This document shows, piece after piece, positions 10,828 through 22,952 of a stretch of 64,000 bases of DNA (positions within the stretch are counted from its first letter, which is position 1; each line of letters begins with the position of its first letter). Both the position numbers and the translations under genes were made by a program. The notes below the pieces were generated by a model, which was given only the letters and a program-made list of their open reading frames with translations, did no database searches and was not told the origin of the DNA. This DNA comes from Hysterium pulicare CBS 123377 (taxonomy: Eukaryota; Ascomycota; Dothideomycetes; Hysteriales; Hysteriaceae). The stretch is from NCBI GenBank assembly GCA_000467715.1, contig AJFK01000845.1:62001-126000 (forward strand), read 5' to 3'.

Positions 10828-12906
10828 ATGGTTGTATTAACTTTGCTCTTCGTCCTTTCCATACTCTGTGTTGCTACGCTCTGGAGGCGGTTTAGGTCTC
10901 GTCGTCATAGACAACAACCTCCAGGAGTGAAGAAGCTTCCCGGGCCCAAAGGTATGGTTCACCTGGACTCTTGCATGTCTCCATTGCTTGAACACAATGT
11001 CATGTCCCAGTACATCCTTCAAGAACATACTGACATTGCCATGTAGGTTACCCTGTCATAGGCTCTGTACCTGACGTTCCAGAGAAGAACAGCTTCATCA
11101 AGTTCACGGAGTGGGGAAAGCAATATGGACCAATATACCAAGTCGACCTGGCTGGTACCAACCACGTCTGGATATCAAGAGATGAGATCGCCCGAGACCT
11201 CCTGGCCAGGAAGGGAGCCATCTATTCAGATCGACCTCACATTCCTGCGCTCATTGATGACAATCGCACGAGTGCACAGTACCTCCCGCTTTCAAGCAAC
11301 AACGGTAACTACCTTCCAACTTGCCAGCTTACTCTTTCACTATGGCTAACTTGCACTAGAGGGCTGGGCCCGACAACGAAAGTTTGCCAATGTTATAATG
11401 CGCGAGTCCGAGAAGGCATCCTTCCATCGATACCCTGAACTCGAAGCTAAGCGGCTGCTTGTTGAGCTTATGGACGAGCCGACAAAATATAATCATGCCC
11501 TCGAGTCATTCATTTCTCGTGTGACATGTCGCTTGGCTTGGGGCCGTAGCGAGGCGAGCGATGAGCTCAAGCAACGAGCACGGGAACTGCTTATTGGAGT
11601 GTCACCTACGGGTGCTCTAGGAAATAAGCTCCCCTTCTTGATGTCGCTTCCCGACTGGCTTGTCCCTGCGAAGGCATGGGAAAGACGACGTGCTAAGACA
11701 GAGCGACGATTTTTTGAAATCATGCAAAATCAGGTCGAATCTGATCTGAGAGGGAAGGAAGCGCCCCGATCATGGATGAGAACTTTCCTTGAAGCAAGGG
11801 GCAAATGGGGCTTCCAGTACGACCTTGAGGGTGCATATGCTGTCGGGATGCATGGCATTGCCGGCGCGCTTACGATCGCTGCGCCTATGCAAACCTTTTG
11901 CCTTGCCATGTGCTACTATCCGCAATTTTTACCGATGCTTCAAGAAGAGTTGGACAGAGTATGCGGTGATCGTCTTCCCCGGCCGGAAGACCGACCAGAT
12001 TTACCTTTCTTACGCGCTGTCATCAGGGAATGTTTGCGCTGGCGCCCTCCCGTTCCCACTGGAATCCCTCACTATTTGGTGCAAGATGACACATACAATG
12101 GCTATCACATTCCAGCTGGCAGTGTGATGCATCCACTCGAATGGTAAGTAGTTCTGTCAGCGTGGTTCTGATTGGCTAGTCGACTGACGAATGCTCTTGG
12201 CAGGGCCATCTCCCGTGATCCAGCCTTGTTTCCAGACCCAGAAGCATTCAACCCCTTACGCTGGCTTGAATCATCCTATCCTACCTACCAAGAACCTCTC
12301 ACGCAATTTCCCACCATCATCAACTGCACCCAGTTTGGCTACGGCCGCAGGGTGTGTCAAGGTCAGACTGTAGCCGACGAGGATCTCCTCATCGGAATTG
12401 GTTCGGTGGCATGGCTGTTCGATATCAACAAAAATCTAGAGCAGGAAGTACTTCACAAGGATTCAGTAGAGAGCCCCATCTGCCTCAATGAAAAGGCTAC
12501 CATCTCTACCGAGGAATTAATCACCGGCACTCCTCCACAGCCAACATTAGAAGCGGTGATCCTCTCCAAGTACACCTATCCTGGTGCGTGGCCCGAATCT
12601 GATCCTTACGAAGATGTTGCGGAGCTCAAGGAGAAGAGACCTGACAGCGCTTACTCCTCGCAATCGCTGGTTTCGACCGAAGGGTCTAAGGACGAAAAGC
12701 TGGACCCAACTCTCGATTTCACAACTCTACTCATTGCAAAGCCGGTCCCGTTCCAGTTCGATCTCTCCATCAGGGATCAGAATCGCGCACAGAAAGTCCG
12801 AAATCTCTTCGAAGAGGGCCAACAAAGGGGCGACTACTCCAGTTCACGGGAATATTGGGGAGAGGATCAGGGCAAGGGTCAACCATTAGGCTGGGGGAAG
12901 GTATAA
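10828..12906 (+). CDS. Cytochrome P450 monooxygenase
   Basis: Four exons (10828-10951, 11047-11304, 11360-12143, 12204-12906) give 622 residues. The order is an N-terminal membrane anchor, basic residues, Pro hinge (KKLPGPKG), ExxR in the K helix (RECLRW, about residues 351-354), and the heme loop FGYGRRVCQG with Cys near 440. It would oxidise a small organic molecule at the ER membrane using electrons from P450 reductase. In the I helix the usual acid before the Thr is missing: AGALT near 295-299 stands where (A/G)GxD/ET is normal. About 80 extra residues sit between the heme region and the closing strand (LLIAKPVPFQF), and there is a tail of roughly 45 more, so the protein is about 100 longer than usual. 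Substrate unknown. An MFS transporter lies 1.1 kb away on the other strand, but there is no biosynthetic core enzyme nearby. Confidence 0.93.
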
Positions 12907-13186
12907 TGTAATGCTGCTTGGGCTGCATGACGTTACGCGTTGGAGACTAATCTAAACATGTAAGAAGAGCGGACTGGTATGATATGCTTCTGGAAGGCAA
13001 ATTGATTCTGATTCTACGGTCGCTCGATGATACCAATCATCTCTTTCCCTTCGAATAAATTCCTTTTGTGTCAAATGAGAGATAGCAGAAATAATTCCAT
13101 ATCTTCAACACCAGCCGTTGCCAAGTTCCACGTGGCCTGCATATGTATGTACCGTAAATGTACATGCATACACTTGCTCATTCATT

Positions 13187-13216
13187 GCTTTCACCGTTGT
13201 TGGCAACGGTGAAAGC
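13187..13216. repeat. Perfect 13-bp inverted repeat, 4-base loop
   Basis: GCTTTCACCGTTG (13187-13199) pairs fully with CAACGGTGAAAGC (13204-13216) across TTGG. It would form a stable hairpin in RNA or extruded DNA. Confidence 0.9.
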
Positions 13217-13277
13217 ACCACAGCCGAATCGCGCCAGCGCTTGCCAATCTCGCAACTCGAAAAATCGCATTTGGCCT

Positions 13278-13308
13278 CGGTAATCCACACTTTTTCCAAG
13301 GATTACCG
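13278..13308. repeat. 9-bp inverted repeat, 13-base loop
   Basis: CGGTAATCC (13278-13286) is complementary to GGATTACCG (13300-13308). It lies 62 bp beyond the preceding hairpin. Confidence 0.8.
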
Positions 13309-14039
13309 GATTAGGCAGGTCTTTTGTTTTGGCGTGCCACAAGCCGCAATCGACAGCATGTATATGTATGTTAACAGCTCGTTCATCCGGGAACTCGAAC
13401 CTAGGTGTCAACTTCCTCTCATTCCGTATTCGCCTCGCCGTCTTCATTTCGTGCTCTCCCCACAGCGACTCAGTCTCTTTGCCAACCGACTTCACTACGA
13501 CACCTTGATCATTCTATCGCCTTCTCCCTTTCACATGCTATGGGCCCCCATGCTTCGTCTCCTCTTTCTCTCGTATCGATCTCGCTCATGCTTTCTCTTC
13601 GAGTGTGCCGGGTGGCCTCAAACCTGCGAGCTCACCACTGACTCTCCAGTGGACTTCGGAAACATCCTGCAGGTTTCAACTGGACACATAAGGCTCTCTT
13701 GCATTGCGCACTTAGAGGTATAATAGGCTGACCCTCACACTATACGTCATGATAGGATGAGGAGTAGAGTGGAAGAATGAACGGATGCATGGATAAATGT
13801 ATACATAGGTGAGGCTTTGGATCAGCAGGGAATGTTTTCTAGTACTTATCAGTGAACAACTGGAGGAAAATTGAGGACGCGAGACGCAGGGAATCATTAT
13901 GTCCATTGCAAGGTCACCCTAATATCGTGTCTCCTCCTAAAGAATCTCAAACGTAGACCAAGCCGACCTAGAAAATTTCATGCCATTACACTCAGATTTT
14001 GATTCGTACAATCATCATATAACTTATCAGATTCTCAGC

Positions 14040-16051
14040 TCAGGTCTCCCGCCGCCTCGCCCGCCATGCCTCTTTGACTCCAACGCCCATGCCCACTACC
14101 AGTAGCAGCGCGTTGAACACCGCCATCATGTAGAATGGGCTACCCGCGCCGGTACTGTCGAAGAGTGCCCCTCCTGCCTTCGTCAAGATCAGGATGCCAG
14201 CTCCGCCAGCAAGAGAATAGGTCCCCGCTATTGAGCCCTTTAGATGCGCAAGAGACTTTGACTGGGAACTCGAAGGCGAGTATCGCAAATGATTAGGTAT
14301 ATTGCTTGCGAGTAACGGTTCTTCTTCGGTCGCCGGAGTGAGAGGGGGACTACGCGGAGGCGTAGCGCCAGCTGAGGGATGTTGTCCTTCGGGCGCGTTG
14401 CCGTCAGCATGGGATAAATGTTCACTATCCTCGCCCTCCTCGTTACTAATCCCCCGGCCGAGGAGCGCGAGAGAGCATACGATTGCACCGATTTGGCTGA
14501 GGCCGAGGAGAGCTACGATTAGGAAGACGGCTCCAGAACCATCCGAGGATTTTGGGTCGGGACTGGATAGTGCGCCGAATGTAGCATATCCTACAATTCC
14601 TGATGCAGCGGCGACGAGTAACGGAATGTTGTAGCGCATATAACGTCCAGCTAGAAATCCAAAGAGCGGCGCACAAAGCAGTGCTACTAGTTGACTTGTC
14701 CCCGTGAGTGCAGCTGCAAGGAGGTATGCACGAGGACATGCATGCCTGATATCCGCAGGATCTTCGGGGTCTGCTGAGCAGAGTCCTGTTCGTAAGAAAT
14801 ATGCGTTTGTGAAGAGTGGGATGAAAAGGGATATGGCCACCGAGGACGCACGTGCGACGAATCCTCCAAGGTACCCTAGGCCAATATTCTGCGACTTGAA
14901 GCCTAGCTTGATGCTATTCAGAAGCAGGCGGGAATAAGATAGTGATCGGGATCCGACGCTGGACAATCCGGAGTTCTTGTCGGATTTGATGTTGAGGAGT
15001 CGACGTACTCCTTTCTCTTCTTCGCCCGGTAGACCGCTCAGCCCAAAGAAGCACCCTAAAGATACCAGTATTGCTACTGCACCAACAACGTAGAAAGAAC
15101 TCGCAATTGAAGCAGATGGGCTTGCTCCCGACTTCTGAAAATTTGTGGGCAGTGGTACTAAAGGTGGGAGTACAATTAGCATGAACTTCAAAAGGGGGTT
15201 TCGGTACTGCCAGAACCCGTTTAATACTTCTGCTTATAGTGTTCTAATCTGCAGATACCACTTGAGTGGGATGTGGGGTAGTGAACATATAAGAGAAAAG
15301 TACAAAGACGAGGAAAGAGACTTTGTACCCGGACCTTACGTACAGAAGATGCCGAGAGCGAGCAATGCACCAAGTCCTGTGAACATTCCCACCAATCCAG
15401 CAAGATTAGACGTTGATGCCCCGGTGTCCTTCTTTGTACTAGGAGGGGTCGTAGGGGAGTGCGAGCGGAAACGAGCGGGTGTAATTGTGAGCTCGGAGGA
15501 TATGGAGGGTGTCATGGTGTGTGAGGTGCCATTGACACGCGCAGGCGATCGAGGATCAGGTTTTGATTCAGTGAGGGTCATTGTAGGAAGAATGGCTGTG
15601 ACCATTGTTGCGCTGGATCAAGCAAGATATTAGCAATCAATTGGCACTCCTAGAGATCCACGGGGAAAGTCGAGAGACAAGCGTAGACTTACGTCGCAGT
15701 AGCACCCAGACTGAAGAATAGCCTCGCCAAGAGCAACTGAGGATATACGTTCTCCGCCTGTACAAAAACCCACAAGCTCACTCCTACGATGATGTACCCC
15801 AAGACAGCTACAGCTCGGACGCCCACTCTGTCACTCAAGACTCCCCACATTGGACATGCCACAAGCGCGACTAGCTCGTCAGCAAACCCAAGGGTGCCGA
15901 CGGCATCTCCGACTTCATCTCGCTGTCCAATTCTTTGTGTTATTACGAAGCTCACGGAGCTGTTGAGGAAGACCAGGAAGGAAATGCTGAAGAGCGCGAC
16001 GCCAAGGAGATAGGTGGCGATTTGTGTGCGTGTGGCAGTGAAGCCCAGCAT
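14040..16051 (-). CDS. Major facilitator superfamily transporter with a long central loop
   Basis: Exons on the reverse strand are 16051-15693, 15612-15344 and 15232-14040, giving 606 residues. The start is the ATG at 16051; the frame runs further up only to a TTG. The first exon has two or three membrane spans and the MFS loop signature GVLSDRVGVR; exon 2 ends the N-terminal half after a polar Ser/Thr/Pro stretch; exon 3 carries FWQYRNPLLKFM and the second bundle, interrupted by a Ser/Pro/Glu-rich cytoplasmic loop. It would move a small solute across the plasma or vacuolar membrane; the substrate cannot be read from sequence. The second intron needs an AAG acceptor (the nearby CAG would create a stop), so this junction is the least sure part. 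It is convergent with the P450. Confidence 0.82.
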
Positions 16052-16585
16052 GGTAACGGTAATTGTTTGCGGATGCTCATACGAGCAGAACTGGTTTAAG
16101 AGGGGAACATGGAGGACTGCAAGATCAATCAGCGGCGGGCGCGTAAAGATGGTGGTGCTGAAGCTGTGCGTGGAGGTGGTGTGGCTGACGGCCAGCCAAG
16201 GGACTGGAGCGTGGAGTTCCCATCCTCCAGCCAATCAAGGCGGAGATCGCTAAATCCATTCATTCGGCCAACGTCACGCTATCTTATTACAGGCAGTACT
16301 CAATACTCATACTCAAATAACAATAGCATAGAGCTTCATAAGCAGCACCCATCATAGAAGATGGAAGAAACCAAAATTGGGAGCACTTCACATGAGTAAG
16401 GTAAGGTAGCGCTTCAGGAATTCGAACTGGATATTAAATTGTATTACTGTAAATGACAGGCCAAAACACCATGCTAAATACCATTCACTACCAGTGATTT
16501 GTGGAGGGCTTGTAGAGGATCCAAATATGCTAGCCCAGAAACCAAACATGTGAGTCCCAAATCTGCCCATGAGAAAGCGAAGCCT
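16052..16585. other. Intergenic between MFS gene and the next reverse-strand gene
   Basis: This holds the 5' flank of the MFS gene and the 3' flank of the hypothetical gene. No other feature is seen. Confidence 0.5.
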
Positions 16586-17500
16586 CTAAACGCAAAGCGC
16601 AGCCATGCCCATGCCATAACCCACCGGCGACCAAATTTCATCCAGAACCTCTTCGGACTGCGCCAGAGCGTTCTCCAAAGCCAGTAAAGGTGCGTACTTC
16701 TCGTTCAAGTGAGCTGAGATCATCCCCGGGCACCAATTCTTCAGATCCAAGACACCCTCAACCTTCCTGGCCTCGCATGGGTATCTCTCTGCCACCATCC
16801 TCAACATCTCCGGGGAGTTATCGTAGGGGTTGAAATTGGGCAAAAGCGTGACTGTTTGGTAGTGTCGAACACGGTCGCGCTGAACAGCGATGTCCAGAGC
16901 TTTCACAAGGGTAGGATCGTTCAAGGTGCGGAAGATATTCTCGAGCCAGTGGACCACATGACAGACGCGTACTGGAGTCGCACTGTTGCCCCAAATACCC
17001 TTGCTGTGCAGTAGAGCGTCCGATTGAATGAATTTGTGAGTGAAACGAAGATGGAGATCCTTGTGCAGTTCCATCACCTTGGCAATGAGGGCGTAGTAAA
17101 GGTCTTCGTAGTCTTCAAGGCCCCGATCGAGAACTGGCTTAGACGAACGGCGGCGAATACGGTATGAAGCGTGGGCGTGGTCGTTGGTATCTCTAGGCTG
17201 TACAGGACCTGGGCCGAAAAGACCAGCCATTAGACGGTCATGGAGGAGCGTGATGCTTATGGCGTCGTGACCAGACTGTGAAACGGCATTAGCGTCAAAG
17301 AAGATTGTGTGATTGATAGAAGAAGAGATAAGGCTTACTGAAAGATTCCAAAATGGGGTCAGGCTCTCGTGGACCACGAGAAAGCGACAAATTGATAGAA
17401 GTACGAATTTGACTTCCTCCGCGGCGCGCGAATGAACGCCTCTACAGGCTGCAGATGAAACGCAATCTGGAAGTGGATCAAAGCCATTAGATGGCATCAT
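16586..17500 (-). CDS. Conserved-looking hypothetical protein
   Basis: Exons 17500-17339 and 17275-16586 give 283 residues. The 63-nt intron (17338-17276) keeps the frame, starts GTAAGC, has a GCTAATG branch site and ends CACAG; without splicing an odd low-complexity insert would be present. The start is a true ATG-ATG pair at 17500. The protein is mixed alpha-helical with no signal peptide and no membrane span in the spliced form. Notable blocks are SGHDAISITLLHDRLMAGLF, a basic patch IRRRSSK, HVVHWLENIFRTL and NWCPGMISAHLNEKYAPLL. I do not recognise the family. A TATATAA-like box about 220 bp upstream fits a promoter. No function is proposed. Confidence 0.7.
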   Translation of the reverse strand: MMPSNGFDPLPDCVSSAACRGVHSRAAEEVKFVLLSICRFLVVHESLTPFWNLSVSLISSSINHTIFFDANAVSQSGHDAISITLLHDRLMAGLFGPGPVQPRDTNDHAHASYRIRRRSSKPVLDRGLEDYEDLYYALIAKVMELHKDLHLRFTHKFIQSDALLHSKGIWGNSATPVRVCHVVHWLENIFRTLNDPTLVKALDIAVQRDRVRHYQTVTLLPNFNPYDNSPEMLRMVAERYPCEARKVEGVLDLKNWCPGMISAHLNEKYAPLLALENALAQSEEVLDEIWSPVGYGMGMAALCV

Positions 17501-18535
17501 GTCGGCGGTAGTGATGCGAACGAGATTTGATGGCTGTTGCGGAGGTTGAATGTGCGAGGGAAAGGTAGAGAAGAGAAGAATGAAGACGGGGTGAGATGGA
17601 CATTGTGGGCTAGAAATAAGAGCCGAGAATCAGATGACTAGACTAACTAAAAGGAAACTTATGTGAAAGTGATTCCTCTTGGCATGTGAATAGAAGACGA
17701 ATGGTGAATATAGGTGAATTATATAAGCTTGTTGGTGGATTACCCCAGATCAGATGAATCCATTTGTCTTCGCGGCCAAAGCCCAAATGTAGCACGCTCC
17801 AGGCGGTGACATTGTTTCGAACGCTGTCCCAATGGTCAATCCTACTGTGTTAAGCTCTTACAACTATCTTGATAGGATGCGGCTGCTGTTGACGATTCCA
17901 GTGGCAATGAGTCCAGCCACAAGGAGCAGGCTAATGGCCATAATGTAGCTCAAGCATTCCAGGAATAATCTAGGCACGTTGATCTCCTTTCCAGTGTCAT
18001 GATGTTTTTACTTTTCAGTGACCGACGAAGATGAAGATGAAGATGAAGTGTCGTGAGGTTCCGCCAAACGTGGGGTGTGGTTGAAAGCCTTTATCGATTG
18101 CGTTGCTGGGTGTGACGGGGTAAACAAGAAAAATACCGCTAAGCAATGCACACCGCAGCTGCTCACCGGCACACACCTGCAAACATTCCCAGGCGGTCTC
18201 TACCTTCTGTTCTCGAAGCACCCATTCGGACCCATCAATAGAGACGAAGACAGCCTGTGTCAAACCATCGAGCTGTCCGCATCGTCGGACATGCTCTGTA
18301 TACTATTTTTCGGATAAACTTCAGGCACCCCACCAGCGCATCATCCTTTGCCAGCTGAAGGTCCCCCGTACCTTCGCAACGACGTTACGATTTCTCGTTA
18401 TTCTCCTTCACTTCATTTACGGTACCCTCTTCGCCGTCGCATCGCCTTTTCAACGTCTCGATCTCCACTTTGGCTTGACATCAGCTCCCGTCTTGGTTTT
18501 CCATCCACTTTCAACAACAAGAATACTTTGCAGCT
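17501..18535. other. Divergent promoter region, hypothetical gene (-) and b561-like gene (+)
   Basis: The 1.0 kb region separates two divergent starts. It contains a short (GAAGAT)n tract near 18026-18048 and a pyrimidine-rich stretch before the b561-like ATG, typical of fungal core promoters. No coding sequence is supported. Confidence 0.5.
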
Positions 18536-21029
18536 ATGGCCGCTAATCAATTATCTCCACCTGGGAGTAGTGTGTACTCCTCCGACACCATGTATGTAGG
18601 GGATGGAACATGGGACTCCTCGAGGAATACATTCCTGCTTCCAAATTTACAAGGCTTAAATCTTGCAACTACACAATATAATGGTGGGAAGCTCATACCC
18701 GACATCTAGTATACACCTTCTAATTCCATTTTAGGCATGGGCAACCGTTTTCGCAACATGACTGGATATCACGCCCTTATTAAAGGCCATGGCATTGTCG
18801 CAGCTATCACCTTCCTACTCGTTGTGCCGGCCGCGATCCTGACTGCTCGCTTCTACCATCGGAACCCCCGCCTCGCATTACGCCTGCACATCTGGCTCCA
18901 AATTCTCACCGTATTTCTAGCCACAGTGGTCTTCATCCTAGGCTTTCAGGCAGTCGGACCGGCGCGGGCTTTGACAAATCCGCATCACGGCATAGGTGTC
19001 GCCATATATGTGCTGATTCTAGTACAGGCAATCGGGGGTGGATGGATACACCGGCGCGAGAAAGGTAGAGAGCGATTCAAAATACCTCTTAAATTGATGG
19101 TACGTAGACATGCAATTTGTCAGAATCAATCTATGACTAAGATCGTGTTCACAGTTACACCAATGGTTTGGCAGAGCAATCGCAATTCTTGGGATTGTAC
19201 AAGTGGCCTTGGGCTTAACTCTTTATGGTTCGCCAAAAGTTCTGTTCATTCTATACGCCGTCTGGGGATTTATTCTGCTAGCAGCGTATTTCATACTGAC
19301 GTACAGGAATCAACCGGAGCTGGGCTTTGACGACCGTGGGACATACATTAGTGACCGTTCTAGCACAACCAGGACAGGCCGCCGTGGCCACGGCCTTAGA
19401 GACCTGGCCGCTGCTGGGGCAGCAGGAGCAGGCTTAGCCGCCTTACGACGCCGATCTAGAAGCCGAAGAAGACATAGTGGGAGTAGGCAGGACGTAATCA
19501 GCTCACGACATAGTTCTCGTCATTCCGGATCCTTCGTAGAAGATGAAAAGTACACCGAAGATGGCCATAGGCAACGCCCATGGAGAGACCGAATCCTTGG
19601 GGCAGCTACTGCAGCCGGCGCGATTGCAGCAGTGAGGGGTATCTTCAACCGGAGAAAGGACGACGAAACAGTAAGCGATGTTAGCTACAGTCGACCTATA
19701 GGCGGGACCCACGCAGTCAGTCAGAGTGATCTCAGTCGGATAGAGGAGGGTAGAGCCCCAGCGTCTCCGGCCAACGATAGATGGCGTCGGGCTGAAGAGA
19801 GAGAAGCTGCACAAGCCGCCGCCATGAGTGGAAGTCCTTTGCGCCAATCGCATACCCACAGATCAAGATCAAGATCAAGGCGTAGTGGCGGATCTCTTGA
19901 CTCATTTGATAGCCGGACAAGCTTCAGCGATGAAGCTACCCCACGTCCCAAATCGCATGGATTCAGGGATGGGCTAGCAGCACTTGGTGTCGCAGGTTTT
20001 GTCAGGCATCAATGGAACAAACGAAGAAACAAGAAAGAAGACGAAAGAGTAGAAGAGATGCGAGTACAGGAGGTAGAACAGGAGCGCATCGCCCGTCAGC
20101 AAAGCCAAAGGCGAAAATTCACAGGAGATGGAGTGGCCCCACCGCGAAGAGGTAGCAGACGAGCGGCATCAACCATCGACGATGAAAGCGACATTTCGGG
20201 GATGAATCCAGCTCTTTCGCGCCATACGCTACCGCCCCCTCCAATGAATCTCCCCGGCGGAAGCAACATCCCTCCTCCACCAGGAAGCCGCACAAATGTC
20301 GCTCACGTCGAAACCGCCCCTCCATCCATTATCCCAGTGCCACCGGCTCCAGCTGAACCGCACGGAATCATCCATGACTCCGGTTCAGAAGCTTATACTT
20401 CAGCAGGTGGAGGTCACCATCGTCGCCATCATCTTGGCCGTGATGCCGCCCTAGCAGCTGGCGCTGCGGGGGTAGCGTCTTCATCCCGACGTGATACAAG
20501 CCGGCATCGTAGTAGTAACGATGGCAGTGTCGCTTCACCACCAGTGTCTGTCAAAGTTAAGATGCACAACGATGGCCGTCATGTGACGCTGCGTCGACTC
20601 AACGAAGAAGAGGCAGCTGCCGAACGCGAAGCTAGGAGACGGGATCGGCACCGGAGGAACAACAGAAATGGCAGCATTAGTTCACTGAGCAACGTGGGCA
20701 ACGATCGTTGGAGAAGAACAGAGGCTATGGAAGCTGCGCAGGCTCGTCACGAAGCCGCTCCCATTCCCATGCCCGAGCCGATGATTCCTGGTCCGCCCCC
20801 TGGGCCTCCGCCAGCACACTTGCCCATGTCTCAAGAGGAGCTGCATCTTCCACCTCCTCCACCAATCCCCGCAGCAGCTCCTAGTGGGATGAGCAGTCCG
20901 CCAGGAACGAATCCTTACGAGACGGGTACGGACATCAGCAACTACGACTCCAACCGCAGACGAAGGAGAGCTGAGAGAGCGCAGGCGAAACAGGCAAGGC
21001 TTGGTGGAAGTCGCGTGGAGTTTTCGTAA
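18536..21029 (+). CDS. Cytochrome b561/ferric-reductase-like membrane protein with long disordered tail
   Basis: Exons 18536-18683, 18735-19099 and 19155-21029 give 795 residues. The first exon encodes the family's N-terminal block (YSSDTMYVGDGTWDSSRNTF), which confirms the ATG at 18536. Residues about 65-250 hold five or six membrane spans with His near 68, 101, 134 and 173 (GHG, RLHIW, NPHHG, LHQW), the four usually expected to hold two hemes in b561 proteins. The family moves electrons across membranes; the partner here is unknown. From about residue 260 on, the protein is predicted disordered: Arg/Ser-rich runs, Ala-Gly stretches (LAAAGAAGAGLAAL), Pro-rich segments and repeated RWRR(T/A)E blocks. 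The tail is more than twice the size of the membrane domain and is probably cytosolic. Confidence 0.9.
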
Positions 21030-22952
21030 CGAGTGGCGATGTTGATTGTTGATGGGTTTCCAAAAAGGGATTGTGGAATTTTGGGGTTTTCTTTCCGCAG
21101 GGCCGGCCATTGCTCTGGGGTTTGCGGGGTTGGTGGGATTGGGTGTATCTTTCGTGGATATAGGCGTTCCTGCTGCATAGCGATAGTTGAAGCAGGATTC
21201 CAGGGACACTTTGTACAATTAATGATCATCTAGGATTGATTACTGATACAAATCTGTAAACTTCCGATGCGATAGTCCGCGCCCCATCTCTTGGCAATGT
21301 GGTGCCACAGCCTTTCTCTGACCGTTCGGCGCACTTGGCCGATGCGGCTCTGTGATATCACCCATATAAGATCAACACGTGAACAGAATTCGTCCTCTAG
21401 TGAGACTAGAAGTACAGCCAGACTCCATGGTGCGCCGATAGTTTGTTCCTGCCCAACTTTGGCTTTGCAAAATGCGGCTGCTCAGCACAGTAACAGCCGG
21501 TATTGACTGTCTACCTCTGTAGTTGACTTCCAGCTTACCACCGGCTTGCATGGATATCCAATTTACGTTGGCAGATACTCGACCGGTATTCCTAAACTCG
21601 GACGGTAGCCGTAAGGTATGCTCTACTCTCCCATCGCCACTAGGAGTCTGTTGACAGCGGCAGCCTCCATCGCTTTTCGAGTGTGGAGCGCGCTTCTAGG
21701 GGCATTTCTCGAGCGCTCATTCGCAACCGGTTCCATCGTGGACTGCGGATTGTCTCCGGCCACCTCGGAAAGACCGAGTCCGCAAAAGGCCCTACTGGCG
21801 TAGGAGTAGTTATATAAACGATGGCGCGTACCTCTGGCTGTACATCCTCTTGGTCCCGCTCACGAGAAACAAGCAGCCCGAGGGTTTACGCAGGACGACA
21901 AGCCGCACGACAAGCAGGACGGAGCACTCGATAGAAGCTTTCCAAGGTTCCCTACTTCTTCGACACAGACCAGCAACAAGCCCAAGAGCATGTCGGCAGT
22001 TGTGAGGCCTCCAGCCTGCGCACCCTCATTTGGTTGAGCACTCACCATGGAGCATGGGCCCTGGCGCAGCAAACACCGTCATCCCGTACGTACCTACATG
22101 CGCAAGCAGTTGCCCGATGAAGTTGCATCGCGCTCTCCAGGCGAGTCAAGAACCAATTGTTAGACGCGCCCCTCGGTATTTGATGAGGCATTGGCGGCAA
22201 TGGCTGTTGATGGCGGATCGGGAACCACCGGCTGAGCTTCCCCAACGGCCATGGTGAAGGGCCCGAGGTGAAGGACCCCTGGACCGCCTGCTGGGGCGAT
22301 GGTGGCGCTTGACCTGCCCTGCGCTGCCTCAAAGATGACATGCTCGGGAGAGGTCCGGCTAAGTCAAGCTAAGCAAGAGATGGACTGGCGCTGGCGTGAT
22401 GGGGGCGGTGGCAGGCCTGGACATGACCATCGCGGTGGGACGTGAGGGCAGGCCGTTCAGTTGCCATGGCTGTGTGGAAATGACGACGGCGGCGGCGACA
22501 ACAGCACGACCGGCAAGGCCTCAGCTCTGTCAGGGACTGGTGCGGTTCCTGGGCCTGCAAACCGACGCCCTCAGCCTTTCTTCCTGTCTTGTTGTGCAGT
22601 GTTGTTCCTGGCGCACACGCTACAGCACCGCTGGATCAACGTCCGCCCGCAGCGATTGGATCGCCAATCTTCCGGTATGATCCTTGGGCGAGCCTTCCGT
22701 ACCTCTACCGACTGCGGCTTGGCTGCCCTAGGCAGATGGAATCAAAGCGTTTGACCTAGCTGTCGCTGGGCCATGGTCGCCATTCCTCGAAGCGCAATGA
22801 CACAACGGACTGCACTTGCTAATATTCCCATCTGCGAGAATGCGACACCAACATTACTCCTTTTAACGTGTCCAAACATACCGAGTCCTCTCGGAGAAAG
22901 CCTACTCTCTCTGGGGGGATCGTCTGTTGTCCCTTCGTCCTAGCACTCCACC
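21030..22952. other. 1.9 kb upstream region of the Zn2Cys6 gene
   Basis: No gene is supported; the open frames on both strands lack ATG starts or family likeness. The part from about 21600 to 22700 is GC-richer than the flanks. It is probably a long promoter and leader for the transcription factor gene. Confidence 0.5.

Larger units (their letters stand above)
12907..14039. other. Intergenic between convergent P450 and MFS genes, with hairpin-forming inverted repeats
   Basis: No coding sequence is supported. The forward frame 13118-13723 has no ATG near its start and no family likeness. Two strong hairpins (13187-13216 and 13278-13308) lie within 125 bp of each other and are listed separately. 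The distal part is 3' flank of the MFS gene. Confidence 0.5.

Noticed and set aside
13118-13723. 201-residue forward frame between P450 and MFS genes
   Set aside because: No ATG start, overlaps hairpins, and reverse frames over the same bases are as long as chance allows.
10828-17500. Secondary-metabolite cluster (P450, MFS transporter, unknown protein)
   Set aside because: No core synthase, regulator or tailoring set adjoins; a P450 and a transporter alone are not enough.
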